Shown piece after piece: positions 1 to 7,944 of a stretch of DNA of 36,358 nucleotides. Made by a program: the position numbers and the translations under genes. Location of the stretch: assembly GCA_002702575.1 (NCBI GenBank), contig PAAJ01000005.1, positions 1 through 36,358 of the forward strand. Direction: 5' to 3'. This stretch comes from Phycisphaerae bacterium. GTDB lineage: Bacteria; Planctomycetota; Phycisphaerae; Phycisphaerales; SM1A02. Position 1 is the stretch's first letter; every line of letters begins with the position of its first letter. Under the pieces are notes generated by a model. That model saw only the letters and a list, made by a program, of their open reading frames with translations, was not told where the DNA came from and ran no database searches.

Positions 1-50
1 GCAGCGGTCTTCTTCGAAGCCGTCTTCTTCTTGGTTGTCTTCTTGGCCAT
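1..50 (-). CDS. Partial: probable DNA topoisomerase VI subunit A (N-terminus only)
   Basis: Only the first 16 codons lie in the window; the gene runs off the left edge on the minus strand. An ATG (complement of 48-50) opens a reading frame starting MAKKTTKKKTASKKTA, very rich in lysine. It starts 21 bp after the stop of the topoisomerase VI B gene and in the same direction, so it is most simply the A subunit (the Spo11-like, DNA-cleaving partner), since the two subunits usually lie side by side. No catalytic motif is visible, so this identity is inferred from position. A lysine-rich tail is not a diagnostic feature of the A subunit; a histone H1-like or other basic protein is the alternative. 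No clear Shine-Dalgarno sequence precedes it. Confidence 0.5.
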   Translation of the reverse strand, partial: MAKKTTKKKTASKKTA

Positions 51-71
51 GTGGGAAACTCCAGCCGGGCA

Positions 72-1898
72 TCAGCCGGTTCGGCGAGTTGTCTTCTTTT
101 TCTTCTTGCGTGCCTTGGTCTTCTTCTTGCTGCGAGCAGAAGGACTGGCCAGTCGAGTGCCCTCGAAGAGATCACTCTGAGGCCCTTCGTCATCGATGTC
201 GGGGATGGCGTCCTCGATGATGATGACCTGTTCGTCATCATCGAGCCGACTGGAGCGATCGATGACCTTGCCATCCTCGTCCAGTTGGGTATCCGCTTCA
301 GCGGTCTTTCGGGCGGCCTGCTTCTTCAAGGCTTCGTAGATCTTCTCGGCACTGGTTCCGGTCACGGATTCGCAGGCATTGGCAATCTCACCGATGTAGC
401 GTTCAAAGACGCTCCGGCGTTCGGCTTCCTTCTTCATCCGGGTCCGGCGTCTCAGATAGATACCGAGCTTGCGGCCGCATTCCTGAAGCGCGAGCTTCAT
501 TTCCTTCCGGATCTCGTCGTAGTCCGCGATGGCTTCCTTCGACTCGCTCGTGAAGGGAACCCAGACACTGGCCATGTGAATCAGGACGACGAGCGGGCCC
601 ACGGGCATGCCGTTGCGTGGTTGGGAGAGGCCATAGTTCTTCCATGAGGTCTCCATCACGGCCTTGAAGGATGAACAGGCCGACTGCTGGTAGAGCAGGG
701 GAACCCTGTTGGCGAACCGGAGCACGCGTGCTGATTCCTCGGATGACAGCTTGCCGCCGTAGGCAATGGCGACTTCGATCTGGAATGGGTTGCCTCGGTA
801 GACGGCGGGGGGCCTGGTCGCAGCGGAAAAGAACTCGGCCTTCACTTCCTTGAGAAGACCGGCCAACATGGCTCTGGAACCGATTGGAACCAGGCAATCG
901 GTCGGGGGTGCCATGATGGTGGTTTCCTGTATCGCCTTGTAGAGCGCCTCGGCTTCATCATGACCCATGGTGCTGATACGGGTTCGCGGCGTCATCGTCT
1001 TGCCGGTCTTCTTGGCGGCTACCGTCACCAGCTCACTGGCTTTGCGCTGACCGACTCGCGAGAATTCGTCCTGCAGGAACGCACTGACACTCTTCGGCTC
1101 GGTCCGTTCGAGCATCTGGATCAGGGTGCCGAGTTCGATCCCCTTCGGGTGTGGTTTGATTTCCTTGGCTTCATCTGGAAGCTCATCTACACCTCGTGGA
1201 AATTCGATCGTCTCATTGGCTGGATTGACATAGACGAACCAGGCATGGGGATTGGCGATCGCCGTCTGCTCCAGGTACTCGTCAACGGATTGCTTGCCCT
1301 TCTGGTAGCGAGCCTCCAGTTCGATCGTCACCATCGTTCCGTGACCCTCGGGGAAGTGCTTGTCTGCATTCGGCACTTCCTTGTCCGAAACCACCTCAGG
1401 TCGATTCTTGGAGGTATCGATCTTGAGCGTCACCTCGTGAGCCGGCTTCCGCTTGATCTTGGAGATGATCTTGAGGGGCTTGCCTGTGGTCATCAGGCCA
1501 TACATGCCTGCTGCTGAGATCCCGATGCCCTGCTGGCCACGGGACATCTTCATCCGATGGAACTTGGATCCGTAGAGCAGCTTGCCGAAGATGTTGTCGA
1601 TCTGCTTCCGGACGATCCCGGGCCCGTTGTCGCGAATGGTGACCTTGAAGCGAGTTTCCTCGACCTGAAGCAGAGTCACCTGGATCTCCGGCAAAATGCC
1701 GGCTTCCTCACAGGCATCGAGTGCGTTGTCCACGGCTTCTTTCACAGTGGTCAGCAATGCCTTCCGCGGGTTGTCGAAACCCAGCAGATGCCGGTTCTTT
1801 GCGAAGAATTCACTGACCGAGATTTCCCGCTGTCGAGAGGCCATCTCCTCAGCGGTTGCCCGGTTCTTTCGTTTGGTTTTTGCTGCGGCCATTGCCAT
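72..1898 (-). CDS. top6B: DNA topoisomerase VI subunit B (GHKL ATPase)
   Basis: ATP-binding subunit of the type IIB topoisomerase, which with the A subunit passes one duplex through another to relax and decatenate DNA. The N-terminal half shows the GHKL ATPase boxes: VKEAVDNALDACEEAG (catalytic Glu and Asn), the IRDNGPGI box, and the glycine-rich GQQGIGISAAGMYG box that is characteristic of Topo VI B rather than GyrB. The H2TH and transducer regions follow. Length of about 608 aa is normal or slightly long. The C-terminus carries an acidic stretch followed by a dense Lys/Arg tail (KKKTKARKKKKKTTRRTG), an extension that may touch DNA. The start is uncertain: I chose ATG at 1898 (MAMAAAK); in-frame ATGs at 1919 and 1937 are possible. 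It is followed after 21 bp by the putative A subunit. This enzyme is typical of archaea and plants and sporadic in bacteria; gyrB is also present at 15806-18316. Confidence 0.93.
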   Translation of the reverse strand: MAMAAAKTKRKNRATAEEMASRQREISVSEFFAKNRHLLGFDNPRKALLTTVKEAVDNALDACEEAGILPEIQVTLLQVEETRFKVTIRDNGPGIVRKQIDNIFGKLLYGSKFHRMKMSRGQQGIGISAAGMYGLMTTGKPLKIISKIKRKPAHEVTLKIDTSKNRPEVVSDKEVPNADKHFPEGHGTMVTIELEARYQKGKQSVDEYLEQTAIANPHAWFVYVNPANETIEFPRGVDELPDEAKEIKPHPKGIELGTLIQMLERTEPKSVSAFLQDEFSRVGQRKASELVTVAAKKTGKTMTPRTRISTMGHDEAEALYKAIQETTIMAPPTDCLVPIGSRAMLAGLLKEVKAEFFSAATRPPAVYRGNPFQIEVAIAYGGKLSSEESARVLRFANRVPLLYQQSACSSFKAVMETSWKNYGLSQPRNGMPVGPLVVLIHMASVWVPFTSESKEAIADYDEIRKEMKLALQECGRKLGIYLRRRTRMKKEAERRSVFERYIGEIANACESVTGTSAEKIYEALKKQAARKTAEADTQLDEDGKVIDRSSRLDDDEQVIIIEDAIPDIDDEGPQSDLFEGTRLASPSARSKKKTKARKKKKKTTRRTG

Positions 1899-1935
1899 GT
1901 CCCTGCGGCCCGTGTCCATCCATGGAGAGGGGAGC

Positions 1936-1965
1936 AATGCTCACCCGTGTGTATGAGCGAGCATT
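1936..1965. promoter_or_regulatory. Inverted repeat in the top6B/ndk intergenic region
   Basis: AATGCTC (1936-1942) is repeated in inverted form as GAGCATT (1959-1965) with a 16-bp spacer, between the divergent top6B and ndk genes. It could be an operator or a weak leader hairpin for top6B. No known binding motif is recognised. Confidence 0.2.
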
Positions 1966-2136
1966 CCGTGCCCGCCCTCAGCGGAATCACTGTACCAAGC
2001 CAGTCCCGGAAAGGTCCGGTATTGGAGAGTGGATGCCCCGTGATGCAGATGATTTCGCTAGAATCCGCCCCCTTGAGGTCGGATTGTCCGGCCCGAATGC
2101 CCGAGCTTTCCCTTTCAGAACCTGGAGCCATGTGCC

Positions 2137-2607
2137 ATGGAGACGACCCTCATCATCCTGAAACCCGATGCTGTCCAGCGTGGTCTGATCGGCCGAATCA
2201 TCAGCCGTTTCGAGGACAAGGGCCTCCAGGTCGTCGGTGCCAGGCTCATGCAGATTTCACCGGAGCTGGCTGGCCGTCACTACGAATCCCATCAAGGGAA
2301 GCCTTTCTATGAGGGTCTGGTCAATTTCATGACATCCTCACCAGTCGTCGTTCTGGCTTTGCGAGGCGTGGGTGCCATCGCCATCTGCCGCAAGATGATG
2401 GGTGCGACGTTCGGATCCAATGCGGAGCCAGGAACCATCCGTGGTGATTTCGGCGTCTCCAACAGCTTCAACCTGATCCATGGAAGCGACAGCCCCGAGG
2501 CGGCCGAGAAGGAGCTCGGACTGTTCTTCAAGGCTGAAGATATCCTCGCGTGGAACCGGGCTTCCGAAGGTTGGATCTACGATCTTTCGGGCGATGAGCC
2601 CGAGTAG
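2137..2607 (+). CDS. ndk: Nucleoside diphosphate kinase
   Basis: Transfers the gamma-phosphate of ATP to NDPs through a phosphohistidine, balancing nucleotide pools in the cytoplasm. The 156-aa protein starts METTLIILKPDAVQRGLIG (nucleotide-site Lys and the KPDAV signature) and contains the active-site histidine in NLIHGSDS near residue 118, with RGDFG just before it. Length is normal for the family (about 140-155 aa) with a short acidic tail (SGDEPE). A GGAG lies about 10 bp before the ATG. A possible -10 box TAGAAT sits at 2059-2064 without an obvious -35. It is transcribed divergently from top6B and appears monocistronic. Confidence 0.97.
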   Translation: METTLIILKPDAVQRGLIGRIISRFEDKGLQVVGARLMQISPELAGRHYESHQGKPFYEGLVNFMTSSPVVVLALRGVGAIAICRKMMGATFGSNAEPGTIRGDFGVSNSFNLIHGSDSPEAAEKELGLFFKAEDILAWNRASEGWIYDLSGDEPE

Positions 2608-2896
2608 GTCTCCGGCAGGATCATTCAAAGAACGGGCTTGTAGGACCTGTCAAGGCCTCCTCATGGGCTATCTCATGCCTTTAGACGGGTTTGAGGGCAC
2701 AAAATAGTCTTCTCATCGAACAATTCATCCGTTCATGCGTTTTATGGATGGCGGGCTGTACCGGAGACCTCATGGGTCACCGGGTTTGGTGTCGTGTCCG
2801 ACTCGTGATGTGATTCACGTCACGGCCCCGGGTCCGTCGAAGCGTCCTGAGTGACAGGACGATTTTTCGTCACGCCTAGCCTGGAGCCCCCCTCAA
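2608..2896. other. Intergenic region between ndk and the sigma factor gene
   Basis: No convincing coding sequence. Near its right end are small inverted repeats: CGTGA/TCACG around 2804-2819, and GACGA-TTTT-TCGTC at 2858-2871. The latter lies 26 bp before the sigma factor start codon and could be a weak hairpin or operator. No run of T residues follows, so it is not a standard intrinsic terminator. Confidence 0.35.
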
Positions 2897-3940
2897 ATGG
2901 CCAAGCGACCAAGCCCTCGATCGACCGGTACCTCGCCCGGTCCAAACCAGACAACTCGACCAAGACGGCCTGCAACCTCCAAACGGACGCCGGGCCGGCG
3001 TCGGATCAACGCAGCGGATCGCCGCAAGGCAATGGAACTCGTTGCCGAACCGATCTTCTACATGGACGCTGAAGCGTTTCATGAACCCGGTGCTCAGGAA
3101 TCGCTTTTCGACGATGCCGAGCCGGTTCCACTGCCTGATACGGCGTGGTACCACCCGTTGTTGAATCAGAACTCATCGGATCAGACAGGCAAGCCGGCCA
3201 AGAGCCAGGTGCTGACCGCAGCCCAGGAGCGTGTCCTGTTTCTCCAGTTCAACTTTGCCCGTTTCCGACTCGAATCACTCAGACTCGAGATCGGAGAGGA
3301 GCGGCCTCGCGATGCCCAGGTCCGTCAGATCTTCGACTGGTATGAACGGATACGAGGTCTTCGAACCCAGATCGCTGAATCGAACCTTGCACTCGTGCTG
3401 GCGATGGCCAAGCGGATCAGATCATCCGACGTCGATTTCGGAGATCTGGTCAGTGAAGGCAACATGGCACTGCTCAGAAGTGTCGACAAGTTCGATATCG
3501 AACGAGGCTTCAAGTTCTCGACCTACGCCTGCCGAGCCATTCTCAAGGCCTTCTCCCGACAGGGCATGAAGCAGACCAAGTATCGCCAACGATTCCCGAC
3601 GGAATTCGATCCACTCCTCGAGAAGTCCAACGAGTCAGCCGAGCGTCGTCGCGAAGACGAGCTTGAACGAGCAGCCGAAGCGGTGCATGTCATCGTTGAG
3701 AACACGGCTGACCTGACGGATATCGAGCAGGAAGTCATTCACCATCGATTCGGGATCGATGCAGGAGCTCAGGGACGTCGCCTCACGCTCGCCCAGGTCG
3801 GCACTCTGATCGGTCTGACGAAGGAGCGTGTCCGACAGATCCAGAACAGGGCACTCGAGAAACTTCGACACACCCTCGCAGAGCGATACATCCCCACATC
3901 GGAGCGGGATTCCATCGAGCCCTTCTTCACTCCGAACTGA
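2897..3940 (+). CDS. RNA polymerase sigma factor, sigma-70 family (alternative, RpoD/RpoH-like)
   Basis: Directs RNA polymerase to a promoter class. The 347-aa protein has a long basic N-terminus of about 45 residues, then region 1.2/2.1-like helices, region 2.2-2.4 around residues 170-220 (DFGDLVSEGNMALLRSVDKF, then RGFKFSTYACRAI), and region 4.2 around 290-325 (LTLAQVGTLIGLTKERVRQI), the helix-turn-helix for the -35 element. The linker between regions 2 and 4 is shortened and charged, and I do not see a standard region 3, so it is not the primary RpoD. It differs from ECF factors by its length and region 4 style. A GGAG about 11 bp upstream supports the ATG at 2897. No anti-sigma gene is adjacent; a strong hairpin follows at 3984-4012. 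Its regulon cannot be inferred from the window. Confidence 0.9.
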   Translation: MAKRPSPRSTGTSPGPNQTTRPRRPATSKRTPGRRRINAADRRKAMELVAEPIFYMDAEAFHEPGAQESLFDDAEPVPLPDTAWYHPLLNQNSSDQTGKPAKSQVLTAAQERVLFLQFNFARFRLESLRLEIGEERPRDAQVRQIFDWYERIRGLRTQIAESNLALVLAMAKRIRSSDVDFGDLVSEGNMALLRSVDKFDIERGFKFSTYACRAILKAFSRQGMKQTKYRQRFPTEFDPLLEKSNESAERRREDELERAAEAVHVIVENTADLTDIEQEVIHHRFGIDAGAQGRRLTLAQVGTLIGLTKERVRQIQNRALEKLRHTLAERYIPTSERDSIEPFFTPN

Positions 3941-3983
3941 ATGGCCCAGGCCATGCGAAATTGGACTCTCTCTCCTCAGCGAT

Positions 3984-4012
3984 GCCCCGCCGTGTTTGCT
4001 TCACGGCGGGGC
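3984..4012. terminator. Perfect 11-bp hairpin after the sigma factor gene
   Basis: GCCCCGCCGTG (3984-3994), loop TTTGCTT, CACGGCGGGGC (4002-4012). It is a very stable stem located 44 bp after the sigma factor stop and 54 bp before the next start codon. It lacks a T-tract on either side, so it may end transcription inefficiently, stabilise the 3' end of the mRNA, or act in the leader of the next gene. Confidence 0.6.
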
Positions 4013-4066
4013 GCCGCGTAGCATCGGCATTGTCACCTCGTGTCCTCAGGCCGGAGAGTCCCCAGC

Positions 4067-6094
4067 ATGACGCAGTCGACGGGACAGACGTCATCCACAG
4101 GCTGTCAGAGCGGCGATGTATCACTGCATGTCGTACAGGGTGATGGTTCATCCAAAGGACCCCTGAAACGCAACAACCGGATGGGTCGACGTCGAGCCAT
4201 CGTTCTGATGCTCGTGCAGCTGGCGATCATCGTCCATGTCATCATCTGGGTGCTGAGCCGTGAATACGGCTGGTTCGGGGGGCGGACCATCACGCCGATC
4301 GAACCATCCGAAAGCATGGAGTTTTCCAAGTACGGCGTGATCAATGCTGGCTTGATCTTCTTCGTGCTGGCCATGATTTCGACACTGATCCTTGGCCGCT
4401 GGTTCTGCGGTTGGGGGTGTCATGTCGTCATGCTGCAGGATTTCTGTCTGTGGATCATGAGACGTTTCAAGATCCACCCGAAACCATTCCGTTCTCGTCT
4501 TCTGCTCTGGGCGCCTCTGGTCCTTGCGGTCTACATGTTCATCTGGCCGCTCTTCTACCGATTCATCATCGCCCCGTTCACTCGGCCAGAACTGGACTGG
4601 CCCGGGATCAGCATGCATCTGACGACAACGGACTTCTGGGCGACGTTCCCGGGGGTATTCGTCGGCATCCTGTTTCTGGGCATCTGCGGATTCGCGACGG
4701 TGTATGTCCTGGGGGCCAAGGGCTTCTGCACGTATGGATGTCCCTACGGCGGCTTCTTCGCACCCTTGGACAAAGTGGCTCCCATGCGGATCCGTGTGAC
4801 GGATGCCTGCGAGGGTTGTGCGCATTGCACGGCCGTATGCACTTCGAACGTGAGAGTGCATGAGGAAGTTCGAACGTGGGGCATGGTGACGGATCCCGGA
4901 TGCATGAAGACCATGGACTGTGTGAACAACTGTCCCACTCAGGCGTTGTACTTCGGTCCCGGGAAGACGGCACTGGGACGCAAGTCCGTACAGCGTGCCG
5001 AGCCGGCAAGACGAAAATGGGATCTTTCGATGACCGAAGAGGTCGTCCTTGCGATTCTGTGCTTTCTTCTCTTCTGGTCCTGGCGCGGACTGTACGCATC
5101 CGTACCCATGCTCATGGCAATCGGGATCGCCAGTGTCCTGACCTGGGTCTTCTGGCGAACATGGCGACTGCTCAGGGATCCCAATGCCAATCTCCATCGC
5201 TGGCGGCTCAAGTACCACGGGCGATTGCGTTTTCCGGGTTATGTCTTCGGTTTGATTGCCCTCATCCTGCTGGTGCTCTCTCTGCAGGCCTTCGTGATTC
5301 GATGCGCGACATGGAATGGAGATCGCCTGTTGAAGCGTTTCGACATGCCGGTTCGGATGGCACTGGATCCGGCGCGACCCGCCTTGAGCGAATCCGGTGA
5401 AGTCAGTGCCCGTGCCGCCCTGGATGCCTATGGCCTCGCATCCGGAATTCAGAAGGGGGGCATTGGATTCGCCGATGATCCCAACGTTCTCCTCGCAACC
5501 GCTCGTATCCATCTGATTCTCGGCGATCCTGAACGCGCGATCCGGTTGCAGGAGGAAGTCAACACCTCCTTCGGACCGACCGAGGCGGTCAGCCTCGTCA
5601 TGCATCAGGTGATGAGCAGGTTCGAACCATCCGAACAGGTCGTTTCATTCGAGGATGCGATGCTCGAGCGTCATCCGGAGTGGCTCGAGTTGAGGATCGC
5701 CGCGATTGATCGATCCATGATGACTGGCGATGCAGAACGCGTCCATGCATTGATCCAATCCGGTCTGGAAAGAACGCCTGGCGCATTGGCCTTGCTGCAG
5801 CGGCGGGCCGTTCAACTTGTCCAGCAAGGTCAGATCAAGGAAAGCATCGAGGTGATGAAGCAGTATCTGGAGCTGGCACCGCGTGACGCGCTTGCATGGG
5901 CGACCTTGGCCAGAACACTCGCACTGGATGGTCAGCGTGCGGAGGGTGATGCTGCCATCGGCAGGGCACTGGCGGTGGAACCCGTGGTTCCCGCAGTGCT
6001 CATCGAAGCGATCGGCTATTACATGCAGACTGGACGTTCGGGCCAGGCCAGGGAACTGGAATCACGATTGAACCAGTATCAGCGGCAGCGTTGA
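4067..6094 (+). CDS. Membrane polyferredoxin (CcoG/NapH/NosR-like) with C-terminal TPR domain
   Basis: Predicted inner-membrane electron-transfer protein. The 675-aa product begins with a cytoplasmic segment, then transmembrane helices near residues 50-70 and 95-115. Two Cys motifs of the NapH/NosR/CcoG type follow helices (GRWFCGWGCH near 110; FCTYGCPYGG near 220). A 2x[4Fe-4S] ferredoxin-like part has CEGCAHCTAVC near 247 and CMKTMDCVNNCP near 279. Further helices lie near 325-365 and 400-425. The last 215 residues are helical repeats of TPR type (for example LLATARIHLILGDPERAI and ALAWATLARTLALDGQRAEG). ATG at 4067 is chosen because GGAGAG (4053-4058) lies 8 bp upstream; a GTG at 4040 is the alternative. 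CcoG helps assemble cbb3 oxidase, and NapH/NosR pass electrons to periplasmic reductases. No such partner is in the window, so the precise role is open. Confidence 0.85.
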   Translation: MTQSTGQTSSTGCQSGDVSLHVVQGDGSSKGPLKRNNRMGRRRAIVLMLVQLAIIVHVIIWVLSREYGWFGGRTITPIEPSESMEFSKYGVINAGLIFFVLAMISTLILGRWFCGWGCHVVMLQDFCLWIMRRFKIHPKPFRSRLLLWAPLVLAVYMFIWPLFYRFIIAPFTRPELDWPGISMHLTTTDFWATFPGVFVGILFLGICGFATVYVLGAKGFCTYGCPYGGFFAPLDKVAPMRIRVTDACEGCAHCTAVCTSNVRVHEEVRTWGMVTDPGCMKTMDCVNNCPTQALYFGPGKTALGRKSVQRAEPARRKWDLSMTEEVVLAILCFLLFWSWRGLYASVPMLMAIGIASVLTWVFWRTWRLLRDPNANLHRWRLKYHGRLRFPGYVFGLIALILLVLSLQAFVIRCATWNGDRLLKRFDMPVRMALDPARPALSESGEVSARAALDAYGLASGIQKGGIGFADDPNVLLATARIHLILGDPERAIRLQEEVNTSFGPTEAVSLVMHQVMSRFEPSEQVVSFEDAMLERHPEWLELRIAAIDRSMMTGDAERVHALIQSGLERTPGALALLQRRAVQLVQQGQIKESIEVMKQYLELAPRDALAWATLARTLALDGQRAEGDAAIGRALAVEPVVPAVLIEAIGYYMQTGRSGQARELESRLNQYQRQR

Positions 6095-6098
6095 ATAT

Positions 6099-6560
6099 TC
6101 AGTTTGTCTGCAGGGATTCCAGAAACAGATCGCACAGCTGCTGACTGTCTTCGACCGCGAAGGCCCGGCGTCGGAAGCCGGGATCAGCCATCAATCTGCT
6201 GACAGCGCCCAGGACCTGAACATGGTCGGTGATCGCCTCTTCCGGAGAGAGCACCAGAACGATGAATTGAACCGGTTTCTTGTCGAATGACTGGAAATCG
6301 ATTGGTTGAGCCGGGACACCCATCGCGATGGTGAGGCTTTCGAGGCTGGGACAACGGCCATGGGGCACGGCCAGTCCTTCTCCGATTCCGGTTGTCCGTT
6401 GCATCTCTCGTTCCCAGACGATCTTGGTGATCCGCTTGGGATCCTTGACCTTGCCAAGGGCGGCCAGGTGGTCGATCAGTTCGTCGATGGCCGACTGACG
6501 ATCGGACGACTGCATCGGGATGCGACAGATGTCTGGTGAAATGAGCGTTCGCAGATCCAT
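6099..6560 (-). CDS. PTS EIIA component, fructose/nitrogen type (PtsN-like)
   Basis: A 153-aa protein with the PTS EIIA type-2 fold. The phosphorylatable histidine is in the motif GLAVPHGRCP (near residue 68), preceded by REMQRTTGIG, as in PtsN and FruA-type EIIA domains. The later SPEEAITDHVQVLGAVSRL segment matches the second conserved block (usually a p..H...L..L motif). It occurs alone, without EIIB/EIIC transport domains, so a regulatory (PTS-Ntr-like) role is more likely than sugar uptake. The end is only 4 bp from the convergent polyferredoxin gene. A TACACT box (complement of 6599-6604) lies 38 bp before the start and probably is its own -10 element, separating it from the upstream rsmB-like gene. 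Confidence 0.88.
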   Translation of the reverse strand: MDLRTLISPDICRIPMQSSDRQSAIDELIDHLAALGKVKDPKRITKIVWEREMQRTTGIGEGLAVPHGRCPSLESLTIAMGVPAQPIDFQSFDKKPVQFIVLVLSPEEAITDHVQVLGAVSRLMADPGFRRRAFAVEDSQQLCDLFLESLQTN

Positions 6561-6598
6561 GGGAACAATCCGATTTCAAGGTCTCAGGGAAGCGGGGA

Positions 6599-6604
6599 AG
6601 TGTA
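6599..6604 (-). promoter_or_regulatory. Candidate -10 box TACACT for the EIIA gene
   Basis: On the minus strand TACACT lies 38 bp before the EIIA start codon. No TTGACA-like -35 is seen 16-18 bp further upstream. It belongs to a set of TAnACT boxes found before several genes in this window. Confidence 0.4.
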
Positions 6605-6629
6605 GCGACCTCATCTGATTGCGGCGACC

Positions 6630-7934
6630 TCAATGCCCCAGCAGAGCGTGGTAGCTGCCGTCGTGATATCGGCTTCCGGGTTCGCCCGGGAGCCCCTGAG
6701 GCATCAGTAACCGCTCTGATTCGATCCTGAATCGGTGCCATTTCACGAGCCATTGTGCCTGCTCATGGTTCTCGGCCGGATCGAGGCTGCAGGTCGAGTA
6801 GAGAATCTTGCCGGTCGGGCTCAGCAACGGCAACGCATCGGCCATGATCTGGCGTTGTCTACCGGCCAGTTCGGTGACCGCTTGCGGTGTGAACCGGTAT
6901 CGCGCCTCGGGACGTCTCGCGAGGACGGCCGTGTTGCTGCAAGGCACATCCAGAACCAGCAGATCGACCTTGCCGAGCAGATCATCGAATGTGCCAAAGG
7001 CGCGGACTTCGACATTGGCATGGTCCTCGGTCGAACGTTTCAGATCATCGATCAGCTTGCGGTCGATATCGGATGCGATGACTCGGCTCTTGGGATGATG
7101 CTTGGCAAGCAGGCGGGTCTTGGTGCCTCTCCCCGCGCACAAGTCCACGATGCAGCCGACATCAAGGCCGATGGTGGCACGAACTGGATCGGCCGAGGCG
7201 GGATCCTGGACCAGTGCTTCCGGACAGGCTTCCAGGATGTCTCGAATGCCATGGCCAGATTGCACGACATGAAAGCCGGGCAGTTCATGTGCTTCCGTCA
7301 TGTCGTCTATTGGGCTGGTATCCGGTGCCGTCACGATCAGGGGGGCTTCCGTGATTCCATGGAGCGCCAGTCGACGTGCTTCGGATGCATCGAAGATCCG
7401 CATCCAGTGATCAAGCAGTGACTCCGGGCAACTGCACTGCTGTTGCAGTCGTTCATCCGGATCCTCCGACAACATCGGTCGCTTGAGTTCGATGCCGCTG
7501 CCATCCGAACGCAGCACGATGTCTCTGCGGTCTGGGTCAGGATTGTCCACCCGATCCTTCTTCAGATCACAGAGTCGACGAAGGATGGCATTCACCAGAC
7601 CGGCTGCACGAGGTTGGCTGCTTGCCTTGATCCATTCGACCGTTTCATTCAGAACGGCATGATCCGGGATTCGGTCCATCAGCAACAACTGGGCACTGCC
7701 ACCCAGCAACGCCGCTCGCACAACGGGCTTCAAGCCTCCCCAAGATTGCTTGAGATGAGGTTCGATCAATGACTGCAGCGTCAACCAGCGAAGCGTGGCC
7801 TGATGATCGATGGCATTGGCAAGCCTGGCATCACGATCGGCCAGTCCCGATCGATCGACTGCCAGTCGATGAAGATCCGGAAACGCATTGACTCGTTCAG
7901 CAAGGGCCGCATAGGCCGCGCCACGCGCTGTCAT
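6630..7934 (-). CDS. rsmB: 16S rRNA (cytosine-C5)-methyltransferase, RsmB/Sun family
   Basis: SAM-dependent m5C methyltransferase of rRNA (RsmB acts at C967 in E. coli). The 434-aa protein has an N-terminal NusB-like RNA-binding helical domain (about residues 1-140, with AVLNETVEWIKASSQPRAAGLVNAILRR) and a C-terminal Rossmann methyltransferase. SAM motif I is DLCAGRGTKTRLLA, a variant of the usual CAAPGGKT. The two catalytic cysteines are in DVPCSNTAVLARRPEARYR (motif IV) and YSTCSLDPAENH (motif VI). It begins 10 bp after the metK stop, and so probably is co-transcribed with the enzyme that makes its methyl donor. Other RsmB-like C5 methyltransferases cannot be excluded, but the NusB-like domain favours RsmB. 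Confidence 0.9.
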   Translation of the reverse strand: MTARGAAYAALAERVNAFPDLHRLAVDRSGLADRDARLANAIDHQATLRWLTLQSLIEPHLKQSWGGLKPVVRAALLGGSAQLLLMDRIPDHAVLNETVEWIKASSQPRAAGLVNAILRRLCDLKKDRVDNPDPDRRDIVLRSDGSGIELKRPMLSEDPDERLQQQCSCPESLLDHWMRIFDASEARRLALHGITEAPLIVTAPDTSPIDDMTEAHELPGFHVVQSGHGIRDILEACPEALVQDPASADPVRATIGLDVGCIVDLCAGRGTKTRLLAKHHPKSRVIASDIDRKLIDDLKRSTEDHANVEVRAFGTFDDLLGKVDLLVLDVPCSNTAVLARRPEARYRFTPQAVTELAGRQRQIMADALPLLSPTGKILYSTCSLDPAENHEQAQWLVKWHRFRIESERLLMPQGLPGEPGSRYHDGSYHALLGH

Positions 7935-7944
7935 CTATCGACTT

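Noticed and set aside
4148-5605. Minus-strand frame of 485 codons opposite the polyferredoxin gene
   Set aside because: It is full of His/Gln/Arg without motifs or a helix pattern, and the plus-strand frame has clear cysteine motifs; it is an antisense shadow caused by codon bias.
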